A stretch of 64,000 nucleotides of DNA. Source: MWCR01 sp049325475. GTDB taxonomy: Bacteria; Patescibacteriota; Patescibacteriia; 2-12-FULL-60-25. Location of the stretch: positions 1 through 64,000 of the forward strand of contig JBMOLN010000003.1 of the NCBI GenBank assembly GCA_049325475.1. Direction: 5' to 3'. Made by a program: the position numbers and the translations under genes. How positions within the stretch are numbered: the first letter of the stretch is position 1; each line of letters begins with the position of its first letter. Shown one piece after another: positions 57,395-64,000 of the stretch. Under the pieces are notes generated by a model. The model was not told the DNA's origin. It worked only from the letters and a program-made list of their open reading frames with translations, and ran no database searches.

Positions 57395-59047
57395 TTAGAT
57401 TGTTTTTACCATGTAGGTATCTTGTTCATGATAACCTAAATTTTTGTAATACTCACGTACGCCAATGCCAGAGATAACGGCCAGATTTTGATAGCCTTCG
57501 GATTTGGCGATTTCTTCTGCCCGCGCCATGAGCCGGCGGCCATAGCCTTTGTGCTGGCTGGCGGCCTCGTTTTGTTGATTTATGTTTAAGGCGGTTCCGT
57601 AAGTGTGGAGTTCGCGAATGTGGGCGGAAGTGCGGAGGATTGGAAATTGCTGACATAACTCCTCCCAATCTCCTCTTAACTTAAGAGGAGGAGGTAATTG
57701 CGGGAGTCTTAAACGGCAGAAGCCAAAAACTGCAGAGCGGTCTTCGTTTTCAATGGAGAGAAAGACTTCGGTGCCGCCGGCGTTTTCATATCTTTGTTCA
57801 AAAAGTTCGGTTTTATCGTGAGTGTGATCGCCGGGAACGTGGCCGACTTCTCGGCAACGCAGACATTTGCATTGCAAGCCGCGTTTTTTCATTTCTTTTT
57901 CCAAAGATTCTCGCAAATTGGATTGTTTGTTGCCATGGGAGATGTCGGTTGTGGGGAAATCACGGATTAGGCGCGAGACACGGCAGTAATAGGGGATCAT
58001 GGTTTGCATTTCTATCAATAATTCGCGCAATTCATCTCCTTCGAGCGGTTTGAAATCCCCACGCTCGGTCCAATTGAATAATTCGGAATTTGGCAGAACT
58101 ACGCAGGGATAGAGCTTGATCATGTCAGGGCGAAAGCGCGGATCATCAAATAAAAGTTTGAAAGATTCAAGATCGTCCGCACGGCTGGCGCCGGGCTGGC
58201 CGGGCATGATGTGTACGTCAACTTTGAATGCAGCCGCTTTAAGCAACGAAATGGCTTTTTCTGCGTCGGCGACGGTTGTCCCGCGGCCGGTTAATTTAAG
58301 AACTCTGTCATTGATTATCTGCAGGCCCAATTCGACTCTGGTTACACCAAGTTGGCGAAGATGGGCTACTTCATCAGCCGTGATGTGGTCCGGACGGGTT
58401 TCGATGGTAAGGCCTATGATGCGGTAAGCGGCTGATTGGTTGGCGAGCTGGGAATCTCCCAATCCAGTATTTTGCGGGATATCCCTCTTTGTTAAAGAGG
58501 GTTGGGTTAAATCGTTTGCTGCTTCAAAACATCGGGTTATGAACCATTCGCGATAGTCTTTGGGGTAAGCGGACCAGGTTCCGCCTTTGATTATCAATTC
58601 AATTTTATTGGCAGTGTGACCGTTGCGTTCCAAAACTTGGACTCTTTGTTTGACTTGTTCGTAAGGATCAAATTCCAAACTCAAAGCGCGCGCGGCAGCG
58701 GGTTCACTGGAAATATAGCTTTTGGGCATGCGGTATTCGGTGGGGCAATAAACGCAATTACCCGGGCAGGGATAGGGCTTGGTCAAAACTGTGATCGGGG
58801 CTACACCGCTATCGGTGCGGACGTCTTTGACGCGCAGGATTTTTTCTATTTTTTCATTTCTGGCAAATCCTTCTTTTAGAAGATCTCGATAGGCCTGCCA
58901 GAGTTGGATGGATGTGGGAAATGGAGTTTGAGTTCCTTTAATTGTTTGGCGGATAATCATCATCAAATCTTTTCGAGTCGGCAAATCCAAATCAGCCACC
59001 TTTTTAAGGATGGTTTGCGTGAGTTGTTCGAAAGATTGATTTTTCAT
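57395..59047 (-). CDS. elp3: Elp3-type radical SAM / acetyltransferase, tRNA wobble uridine modification
   Basis: 550 residues from the ATG at 59047. Radical SAM half with the cluster Cys in KPYPCPGNCVYCPTEYRMP, KIELIIKGGTWSA, LTIETRPDHIT and MPGQPGASRADDLE; zinc-type Cys in LQCKCLRCREVG; GNAT half (about 415-550) with IRELHTYGTALNI and GYGRRLMARAEEIAKSEGY for acetyl-CoA. It should install the carboxymethyl group on U34 of tRNAs. Two palindromic repeats lie in frame: PSLTKRDIP near 190 (58483-58501) and PQLPPPLKLRGDWEELC near 455 (57655-57707). A Trm9-like gene is divergent next door. Confidence 0.93.
   Translation of the reverse strand: MKNQSFEQLTQTILKKVADLDLPTRKDLMMIIRQTIKGTQTPFPTSIQLWQAYRDLLKEGFARNEKIEKILRVKDVRTDSGVAPITVLTKPYPCPGNCVYCPTEYRMPKSYISSEPAAARALSLEFDPYEQVKQRVQVLERNGHTANKIELIIKGGTWSAYPKDYREWFITRCFEAANDLTQPSLTKRDIPQNTGLGDSQLANQSAAYRIIGLTIETRPDHITADEVAHLRQLGVTRVELGLQIINDRVLKLTGRGTTVADAEKAISLLKAAAFKVDVHIMPGQPGASRADDLESFKLLFDDPRFRPDMIKLYPCVVLPNSELFNWTERGDFKPLEGDELRELLIEMQTMIPYYCRVSRLIRDFPTTDISHGNKQSNLRESLEKEMKKRGLQCKCLRCREVGHVPGDHTHDKTELFEQRYENAGGTEVFLSIENEDRSAVFGFCRLRLPQLPPPLKLRGDWEELCQQFPILRTSAHIRELHTYGTALNINQQNEAASQHKGYGRRLMARAEEIAKSEGYQNLAVISGIGVREYYKNLGYHEQDTYMVKTI
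57655..57707. repeat. CCTC palindrome inside elp3, GNAT half
   Basis: ATAACTCCTCCCAATCTCCT head, perfect arms CTCCTCTTAA/TTAAGAGGAG (57670-57690) and trailing GGAGG; closely matches the 83-bp repeats and the spacer elements at 9.7 and 13.3 kb. Confidence 0.85.
58481..58506. repeat. CCTC palindrome inside elp3, radical SAM half
   Basis: CCCTCTTT/AAAGAGGG arms with GTT loop (58483-58501), followed by TTGGG, in frame. Confidence 0.8.
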
Positions 59048-59087
59048 ATTCGGGAACAAGTCTTACGCCAGTAATCGCAGGAATGCG

Positions 59088-59155
59088 TCATAACGTCATA
59101 ACGTCTTAACGTAGTTTTTTGGTTGACTTCGTTATGACGTTAAGACGTTTTCCGT
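59088..59155. repeat. GTCATAACGTCTTAACG word array
   Basis: CGTCATAACGTCATAACGTC, then its inverse TTATGACGTTAAGACG around a T-rich centre: an array that folds back on itself. Same words as 150-255. Confidence 0.8.
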
Positions 59156-59254
59156 TAAGATCGGTGTATACAATGTTGGATTAAGATAACAGGTTTTTTT
59201 GTTTTAATCAAGGGATGAATTGATAAAAAAAGCAACATGACGTAGAGTGGGGTT

Positions 59255-59977
59255 ATGAATGATGAAATGAAGAAACAATTAAAAAATGAAGTGGCCGAAT
59301 TTTATGAAAAAGAGGGGGAAATATTTGGTCATACCAGGCATCATGTATGGGAGCTGACGCTGGATTTTATATCTAAACTTAAAGATGGTGATAACTTAGT
59401 GGATGTTGGAGCCGGGAATGCCAGATTATTAGATGTGGTGCCGGAAGGAGTAAATTACATTGGGATCGAACCGAGTTCGACGTTGCGGGAATTTGCCAGG
59501 CGACGTTTGGCGCATCATAAAAATTCGCAAATGCGAGAAGGCGGATTCCCAAAATTAAATTTAGAAGATGGCATAGCGGATGCCGTGACGTGCATTGCCG
59601 TGCTGCATCATATTCCATCTGACCAAGTACGCCGTGAATCAATTCAAGAATTGCACCGGATTTTAAAACCCGGAGGCAAGATGATTATTTCGGTTTGGAA
59701 TTTACGAGCGAAGAGATTTTTTAACCGAGAAACATTAAAAACCGCTTGGCTTAGATTTTCGGGATTTGCCGGCGGTGACAAAGGAGATCTTTATTATATT
59801 TGGAAAGCCGGAAAAATTCCGCGCCGGCGCTATGTTCATGCTTTTACTTTACACGAGTTTAAATTTCTTTTTAATGAAAAAGATTGGAAAATCGAGAAAA
59901 TCGGCGCTTATGACAGCAAGGGCTGGACTAACTTTTTTTTCGGGAGGAATCTCGTCGCTGTATTAATTAAAAAATGA
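59255..59977 (+). CDS. Trm9/ALKBH8-like tRNA wobble uridine methyltransferase
   Basis: 240 residues. SAM motif NLVDVGAGNARLLDVVP, acidic residue in YIGIEPS, DAVTCIAVLHHIPSDQVRRESIQELHRILKPGGKMIISVWNLR and a C-terminal RRRYVHAFTLHEFKFLF. The order AVLHHI-S-x-x-x-RR, then VW, then R-Y-x-H-x-F-x-x-x-E matches Trm9 proteins, which methylate the carboxymethyl group on U34 made by Elp3. Its neighbour, divergent by about 200 bp, is elp3, which supports this. No Trm112-like partner is visible in the window. Other small-molecule methyltransferases remain possible. Confidence 0.8.
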   Translation: MNDEMKKQLKNEVAEFYEKEGEIFGHTRHHVWELTLDFISKLKDGDNLVDVGAGNARLLDVVPEGVNYIGIEPSSTLREFARRRLAHHKNSQMREGGFPKLNLEDGIADAVTCIAVLHHIPSDQVRRESIQELHRILKPGGKMIISVWNLRAKRFFNRETLKTAWLRFSGFAGGDKGDLYYIWKAGKIPRRRYVHAFTLHEFKFLFNEKDWKIEKIGAYDSKGWTNFFFGRNLVAVLIKK

Positions 59978-60050
59978 AGGAATGAAAAAATGAAATGATG
60001 AATGACACACTATATTATTTCATTGTTTATTTTTTTTTATTTCATTATGT

Positions 60051-60086
60051 AAATTTAAAAACAGCCTTGAGGCTGTTTTTAAATTT
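60051..60086. terminator. Strong bidirectional terminator
   Basis: 16-bp perfect arms AAATTTAAAAACAGCC/GGCTGTTTTTAAATTT with TTGA loop, between the Trm9-like gene and the convergent HU gene. Confidence 0.9.
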
Positions 60087-60441
60087 ACATTGACGGGTAG
60101 GTTGGCGCTTCGGGTTCGCTGGCCGGTGCTGCGGGTTCGGGCATGCTTGGCGCTGAACTCTTGGGAGCTTTGAGCGCATCCTTTAAGCCTTTGCCGGCTT
60201 TGAATTTAGGAACGCGAACCGGAGGAATTTGGATTTTCTCTGTTGGGTTTTGCGGATTTACGCCTGTGCGGCCTGCACGTGTTTTGGCCATGAATTGGCC
60301 AAAGCCGGCAATGGTGACTTCGCGGTCGTTGACGAGCTCGGTGGTGACGATCTCGACAAAGGCCTCGACCATGTCTTCGGCCTGCTTTTTAGTGACGCCA
60401 ACACGATCAGCGATCGTATTGATAAGTTCTGCTTTATTCAT
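60085..60441 (-). CDS. HU-family DNA-binding protein
   Basis: 118 residues. MNKAELINTIADRVGVTKKQAEDMVEAFVEIVTTELV, then GFGQFMAKTRAGRTGVNPQNPTEKIQIPPVRVPKFKAGKGLKDAL: complete HU fold with the Pro-tipped DNA-bending arm (NPQNP). A 25-residue Pro/Ala/Ser/Glu tail (SSAPSMPEPAAPASEPEAPT) is added after the fold, longer than in classical HU. It compacts the nucleoid as a dimer. No ribosome site; a CATAAT box about 9 nt before the ATG suggests a leaderless message. Confidence 0.95.
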   Translation of the reverse strand: MNKAELINTIADRVGVTKKQAEDMVEAFVEIVTTELVNDREVTIAGFGQFMAKTRAGRTGVNPQNPTEKIQIPPVRVPKFKAGKGLKDALKAPKSSAPSMPEPAAPASEPEAPTYPSM

Positions 60442-60522
60442 AGTGATAGAATTATGGATTAGACCGCAGATGATGAAATCAACAGCGGAATAACTTATGG
60501 GCTTATTATAGCATAATTTGGC

Positions 60523-61332
60523 TTAGATATCAACTATTTCGCGAATCTGTGTCAATTTCGAATCTAGAAGTCCGTCAAGATTGAGCTTGACATGAAGGGC
60601 ATTTATTTCTACAAGGCCGGTTTCGGGTATTTTGTAAGGCGCTGTAGAAAGTTGTAAAAATCGCTTAATAGAGCTATTTTTTTCGAATCCAATAACAGAA
60701 TCATGGGCTCCGACCATGCCAATATCACTGATATGAATTGTACCGTTGGGGAGGATTTTGGCATCTGACGTTGGTACATGCGTGTGGCTGCCGAAGACGA
60801 TATTGGCCCGGCCGTCAACATAGTGGCTAAAGGCCATTTTTTCGCTGGTAGTTTCAGCGTGCACGTCCACAATGATGATGGAATTGGCAGGATCAGATAT
60901 GTTTTCACTATAAAATCTATCGAAAGATAAGAAAATGGAAGAGACTTCTTGGGGCATGAAGAGTTGACCTTGCAGGTTGAGCAGATAGATTGTCTTATCT
61001 TTGACCGGGATTTTGCACCAGCCTTTGCCTTGCAGTTTGGGGTCCACATTTATGGGTCTGATAAGAGTCGGCCATTTGCCGTCATCGAGGAGTTTTAAGC
61101 CGCGTTCGTTTTCCCAAACATGATGACCGGATGTAAAAGCTTCAATGCCGGCATCAGCGATTTCAAGTAAAGATTTTTCAGTTATACCTCGTCCGTGCGC
61201 AAGATTTTCGACATTGGCGATCGTTAGATCCGGTTTGTACTTGCCTTTCAGGCCGGGGAGTTTTTCGGCGATGGCTTTGCGGCCGATTTTGCCGACTATG
61301 TCCGCAAAAATCAAAAAGCTGATGGTTTTCAT
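60523..61332 (-). CDS. YmdB-type metallophosphoesterase
   Basis: 269 residues from the ATG at 61332 (MKTISFLIFADIVGKIGR). TIGR00282/YmdB family: DIVGKIGRKAI, ANVENLAHGRGIT, GHHVWEN, IIIVDVHAETTSEKMAFSHYVDGRANIVFGSHTHVPTSDAKIL, IGMVGAHDSVIG. These phosphodiesterases act on 2',3'-cyclic nucleotides. Departures: the metal Asn of GNHVWD is His here (SGHHVWEN) and the usual NAEN is NVEN. A strong hairpin sits 3 nt before the start codon (61336-61369). Confidence 0.92.
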   Translation of the reverse strand: MKTISFLIFADIVGKIGRKAIAEKLPGLKGKYKPDLTIANVENLAHGRGITEKSLLEIADAGIEAFTSGHHVWENERGLKLLDDGKWPTLIRPINVDPKLQGKGWCKIPVKDKTIYLLNLQGQLFMPQEVSSIFLSFDRFYSENISDPANSIIIVDVHAETTSEKMAFSHYVDGRANIVFGSHTHVPTSDAKILPNGTIHISDIGMVGAHDSVIGFEKNSSIKRFLQLSTAPYKIPETGLVEINALHVKLNLDGLLDSKLTQIREIVDI

Positions 61333-61335
61333 AAT

Positions 61336-61369
61336 AACTTGAAAGGGCATCAAGATGCCCGCTCAAGTT
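61336..61369 (-). promoter_or_regulatory. Hairpin abutting the ymdB start codon
   Basis: AACTTGA-GGGCATC/GATGCCC-TCAAGTT, two 7-bp blocks with a small bulge, ending 3 nt before the ATG; no Shine-Dalgarno site. It could control initiation or be part of a spacer palindrome. Confidence 0.45.
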
Positions 61370-61436
61370 ATGGCACAAGTAAGAGATATAGCAAAGAGAA
61401 ACTTGTGCGATAATGTTTTAGATAGTTGCTGCCAAA

Positions 61437-61619
61437 TCAGCGATTGTGTTTAATGGATTCTTTATATTCCAGAGCTTCGGATCGTTTAGAAATTACGAAA
61501 CCGTTTTCATCCAGATAAATAGTCCTACTATTTGGCAGAGGGTTGGTTATAATCGGTTTTATAACCTCTTTGGTTAAAGGTGTTTCTTGTGTTTCTATTG
61601 TCGTTTTTTTATCTGTCAT
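61437..61619 (-). CDS. Small orphan protein
   Basis: 60 residues. AGGAGGTG 7 nt before the ATG is one of the best ribosome sites in the window. Thr/Lys/Glu/Pro-rich first half (MTDKKTTIETQETPLTKEV), then RTIYLDENGFVISKRSEALEYKESIK, which looks like a small beta-hairpin plus helix. No family recognised; the site and coding character support a real gene. Confidence 0.7.
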   Translation of the reverse strand: MTDKKTTIETQETPLTKEVIKPIITNPLPNSRTIYLDENGFVISKRSEALEYKESIKHNR

Positions 61620-61709
61620 GATGACACCTCCTAAAAAAGTGCATTGTTAAAAGTGACGCTATAAATCTCTTAACTTAAATAATAGTAATATTACGGCCGC
61701 TAGTCAATT

Positions 61710-61731
61710 TAAAAAACTCCGGAAGGAGTTT
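61710..61731 (-). terminator. Intrinsic terminator
   Basis: AAACTCC/GGAGTTT arms followed on the minus strand by TTTTAAATT. Confidence 0.8.
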
Positions 61732-62230
61732 AGAGGACGATTTGCCCTTGGAAGGTGCAGCGGCAGATCAGATCATTGTCATAATAGATTCTTTCTTCGC
61801 CGTTGAATTCCATCCAATTGCCGTTTTGTTCGCATTCGTACTCCCAGGGTTTTTCGTAAACCGAGGGAGGACCGCGAAAACGATCATTGACATCTTGCCG
61901 CCGCAATACCCGGTGCAAGAAGTCATGGATTTGATTTTGGAAATGTTTCAGATCTTCATAACTGTCAAAACGGGGGAGCGCGCGGCCAAGGATTTGACCG
62001 TGATAGCTCATGAACCAAACCGGTTCTTGCCGAAGCAAGACCATCTCCGTGCCAGAGAAGGCAGTGAATCCGCCGTAGATATCATAGTAGAAAAAGTCGC
62101 CATCCTGAAAAGTGTGGAGTTTGGTTCCGGGGATGGGGGATTGAGCTTGGTTTTGATTGGTTGCCCAACTTTGATCTTTGGCAGATTGAATGAATTTGAG
62201 CAGCTTGTCTTTTTCGATTTTCATCTTCAC
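61730..62230 (-). CDS. DUF5680-like protein
   Basis: 166 residues from a GTG at 62230 (an ATG two codons later is as likely). LLKFIQSAKDQSWATN, GTKLHTFQDGDFFYYDIYGGFTAFSGTEMVLLRQEPVWFMSYHGQIL and the end WEYECEQNGNWMEFNGEERIYYDNDLICRCTFQGQIVL follow the DUF5680 pattern of alternating aromatic strands; function unknown. The GTG overlaps the stop of the upstream 70-residue gene by 4 bp, so they are coupled, with GAGG just before. Confidence 0.72.
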   Translation of the reverse strand: MKMKIEKDKLLKFIQSAKDQSWATNQNQAQSPIPGTKLHTFQDGDFFYYDIYGGFTAFSGTEMVLLRQEPVWFMSYHGQILGRALPRFDSYEDLKHFQNQIHDFLHRVLRRQDVNDRFRGPPSVYEKPWEYECEQNGNWMEFNGEERIYYDNDLICRCTFQGQIVL

Positions 62231-62439
62231 CTCAAGGTGACGTTTTTGGCATTGGGGAAGTGTAAATCCAATGCTTCGTTGATGCGTGAGAGCTGATCAA
62301 CGTCTTTTTCGGTAGCGCGACCGCTGTGAATACGCCGCCATAGCTCACAAGACAGTTTTAATAAACGATGTCGAGGAGCGCGTTCCAAGATAAGGAATTC
62401 AGTATCATCAGGGTTGGCTGGTTTTGAATGTTCGTCCAT
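62227..62439 (-). CDS. Small orphan protein coupled to the DUF5680-like gene
   Basis: 70 residues, GGAGGTTGTC before the ATG. Acidic start (MDEHSKPANPDDTEFLI), then a basic helical part (RAPRHRLLKLSCELWRRIHSGRATEKDVDQLSRINEAL). Stop and next start overlap (GTGA). A two-gene operon with 61730-62230, so the two proteins may interact, as in two-component accessory modules; this is inference. Confidence 0.7.
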   Translation of the reverse strand: MDEHSKPANPDDTEFLILERAPRHRLLKLSCELWRRIHSGRATEKDVDQLSRINEALDLHFPNAKNVTLR

Positions 62440-62495
62440 GACAACCTCCAGAACTTGAAATTAGCACATATAGCCGCATTTTTCAATACTGCATT

Positions 62496-62518
62496 GAAAA
62501 AACCGGCGAGGAGCCGGT
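62496..62518 (-). terminator. Intrinsic terminator
   Basis: ACCGGC/GCCGGT arms followed on the minus strand by TTTTTTC. Confidence 0.85.
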
Positions 62519-62524
62519 AAGCGG

Positions 62525-63154
62525 TTATCGTCCTGCAACGACTTGCAAATACAATGTGGAATGCCAGTTTACGACGTCATTGCTCATTACGGCGAGCATT
62601 CGATTGTCGTTGGCCGGCAAGGAGATAAAGGACCAAATGGTATGATAAATGCTGATTTGTGTGTCAATGTGTGCCATGTATGAGCGCAGAACCGCATAAG
62701 CGGCAGTGTTCGCCTTGAACAGATCAACAAAGCTTTCCGCGTCTTCGCGTCGGTGCAGAAAGTTCATTGCTTGCCGGCTGATTAACTCGGATGTCTCATC
62801 GGGATCGTCCATGACAGCTTTTTCGAGTTCGGCAATATCTTTTAGAAGGCTGTTGCAAAGCCTGATGAAACTGTCGGTTGCCAGCTGGATATCTTCTGAA
62901 CGCATGCCTAGTATGATGCTTCTGCTTACTTGATGCGGATATTGCCCGTCGGGAAGAAACTGCTCCCCTTTAAGAAAACGACGAATAATATCATACGATG
63001 GTTTAGATAGGCGGCCGATTGTGCCCAAAGCAATCAAGTCGGCGAATTCGGGCTGATGGGCATAGCGATCAAAGATTGCATCGACTTCTCCCGCCATCCA
63101 GTCAGGAATCCAGACTTCCGCATTTTTTAGAAGGTTCTTCGCGTATTCGCTCAT
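62525..63154 (-). CDS. Orphan helical protein, paralogue of the next upstream gene
   Basis: 209 residues, AAGGAG about 6 nt before the ATG. All-helical, soluble. Shares with the protein at 63452-64000 an early PDW motif, a IALGTIGRLSK / IATAIGLLARVG helix, a middle RQAMNFLHRREDAESFVDLF / DSATSFLAKRDECASLIWIL helix, and overall length. No known domain. The two form a tandem pair separated by a CCTC repeat cluster, each with its own terminator. Confidence 0.73.
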   Translation of the reverse strand: MSEYAKNLLKNAEVWIPDWMAGEVDAIFDRYAHQPEFADLIALGTIGRLSKPSYDIIRRFLKGEQFLPDGQYPHQVSRSIILGMRSEDIQLATDSFIRLCNSLLKDIAELEKAVMDDPDETSELISRQAMNFLHRREDAESFVDLFKANTAAYAVLRSYMAHIDTQISIYHTIWSFISLPANDNRMLAVMSNDVVNWHSTLYLQVVAGR

Positions 63155-63231
63155 GATTGTCTCCTTTTTTGCGATTCTTGAATCTACAATAAAGATGGGT
63201 TTTTGTCAAGGGGCGGTTAATTTAGAATTCA

Positions 63232-63420
63232 GACTCTAGACTCTAGACTCCCTCTCCCCTCCGACATGAAGTCGGAGACTCTCCCCCGCTCTACCACTTC
63301 GCATAAAGCTTCGTGGCACGGGGCAAGGGAGGGTATTAGTTAAAAAATGACACAGTCTCCTTTCCCTCGCATGCGGGGGAGAGGTGCCACGCAGTACTGC
63401 GGGGCGGAGAGAGGGTATTA
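63232..63420. repeat. Large CCTC repeat cluster
   Basis: GACTCTAGACTCTAGACTCC words, CTCCGAC/GTCGGAG arms (63259-63278), CCACTTCGCATAAAGCTTCG (63294-63313, as at 52785-52856), and CTCCTTTCCCTCGCATGCGG through GGCGGAGAGAGGG. Fills the spacer between the two paralogues. Confidence 0.8.
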
Positions 63421-63446
63421 AAAGACCCCCTGTGGTGAGGGGGTGA
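63420..63446 (-). terminator. Intrinsic terminator
   Basis: ACCCCC/GGGGGT arms followed on the minus strand by CTTTTAAT. Confidence 0.75.
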
Positions 63447-63451
63447 GAGTT

Positions 63452-64000
63452 CTAGTCCAGCTTGGCGCGGACGGCCCACCAGCAGTCGGGGCAGCGTTCG
63501 CGGACCATGCGCAGCAGATCAAGCTGCATGCCTTCCGCGCGTCTATGCTCGAAAAGCCAAGTTTGTTTTTGGAGCATGTCATCAATCATTTTCGGGTCAT
63601 AGCAAAAGCCGGGTTTGGCATGCTCCAGGATCCAGATCAGGCTGGCGCACTCGTCCCGTTTGGCAAGAAACGAAGTAGCGCTGTCTGCGAGCAGCCGGCT
63701 TTCGGTTTCACAAACTCTCGGCGCTGAAGGGGCATGATCCATGATATACATAAAAGCAGATGACAAATTTCTGTCCAGCACAGAAATTTGGTAATCATTC
63801 AGATCCCCGGCCCATCGCGACGCTCTGCCGCGGTTTGCTTCTGTGCCGACGCGGGCCAGTAAGCCGATGGCAGTCGCGATATAGTACAGGTCCATTGTCC
63901 CGAATTGATCAGCGATATATTCTTTCAACCAATCCGGAGAGTCGTCCATATCCAGGAACATGTCCAGAGGCGGTGCGGGGATGAATGTATTTTCATGGTA
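63452..64000 (-). CDS. Orphan helical protein, 5' end beyond the window
   Basis: At least 182 residues; the frame is open to the window edge (upstream of MFLDMDD it reads FIPAPPLD), so the true start probably lies outside. Helical and soluble, with PDWLKEYIADQF, YYIATAIGLLARVG, DSATSFLAKRDECASLIWIL and a C-terminal CPDCWW. Paralogue of 62525-63154. Function unknown. Confidence 0.65.
   Translation of the reverse strand, partial: YHENTFIPAPPLDMFLDMDDSPDWLKEYIADQFGTMDLYYIATAIGLLARVGTEANRGRASRWAGDLNDYQISVLDRNLSSAFMYIMDHAPSAPRVCETESRLLADSATSFLAKRDECASLIWILEHAKPGFCYDPKMIDDMLQKQTWLFEHRRAEGMQLDLLRMVRERCPDCWWAVRAKLD

Overview
The window looks like part of the chromosome of a Candidate Phyla Radiation (Patescibacteria) bacterium, probably of the Parcubacteria side; this is an inference from gene content, not a marker-gene placement. 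Pointers are an archaeal-type ProRS, a family of exported proteins sharing a domain I associate with CPR genomes, a stand-alone Elp3, a DUF2207 protein, a four-helix-bundle protein, FemAB, TrmB-type regulators and many small proteins without recognisable family. TGA ends ordinary genes, so the code is standard. Three tRNAs (Arg-CCG, Lys-CTT, Leu-CAA) all carry encoded CCA.

Layout. 0.3-6 kb: D-2-hydroxyacid dehydrogenase, BASS transporter, PfkB kinase, methyltransferase, DUF2207 protein. 6-14 kb: an accessory stretch of orphan proteins with strong Shine-Dalgarno sites, including two ORFs joined by a textbook-like -1 frameshift signal, three lipoproteins and an 83-bp duplicated spacer; a class II aldolase interrupts it. 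14-25.7 kb: M16-like protein, second PfkB kinase, a candidate ncRNA, split transketolase (with a four-helix-bundle gene between its halves), three paralogous exported proteins, Rpe and RpiB, i.e. most of a non-oxidative pentose phosphate pathway. 25.8-36.3 kb: IleRS, Ser/Thr kinase, RuvA, FemAB, HIT protein, TSP3-repeat surface protein, PurH. 36.5-47.7 kb: tRNAs, BKACE enzyme, orphan proteins, TrmB regulator, Maf, an exported metalloprotease-like protein, an IS200-type transposase, an HD protein and PEBP lipoprotein. 47.7-64 kb: PolX, flavodoxin-fold reductase, methyltransferases, carbonic-anhydrase-like protein, tRNA-Leu with a duplicated 3' end, a long structured RNA, ProRS, GGDEF protein, Elp3 beside a Trm9-like methyltransferase, HU, YmdB and more orphan proteins.

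Three patterns run through the whole window. First, nearly every spacer holds an array of a 7-9 bp word (for example TGACTAG, CCTTAAT, ATTACGAA), a different word at each place; several arrays lie in frame inside conserved genes. Second, a family of CCTC/GAGG palindromes marks spacers and is found twice in frame in elp3. Third, genes use two initiation styles: conserved and exported genes often have a TATAAT-like box only 6-10 nt before ATG (likely leaderless mRNA), whereas orphan genes have strong AAGGAG sites and their own intrinsic terminators.
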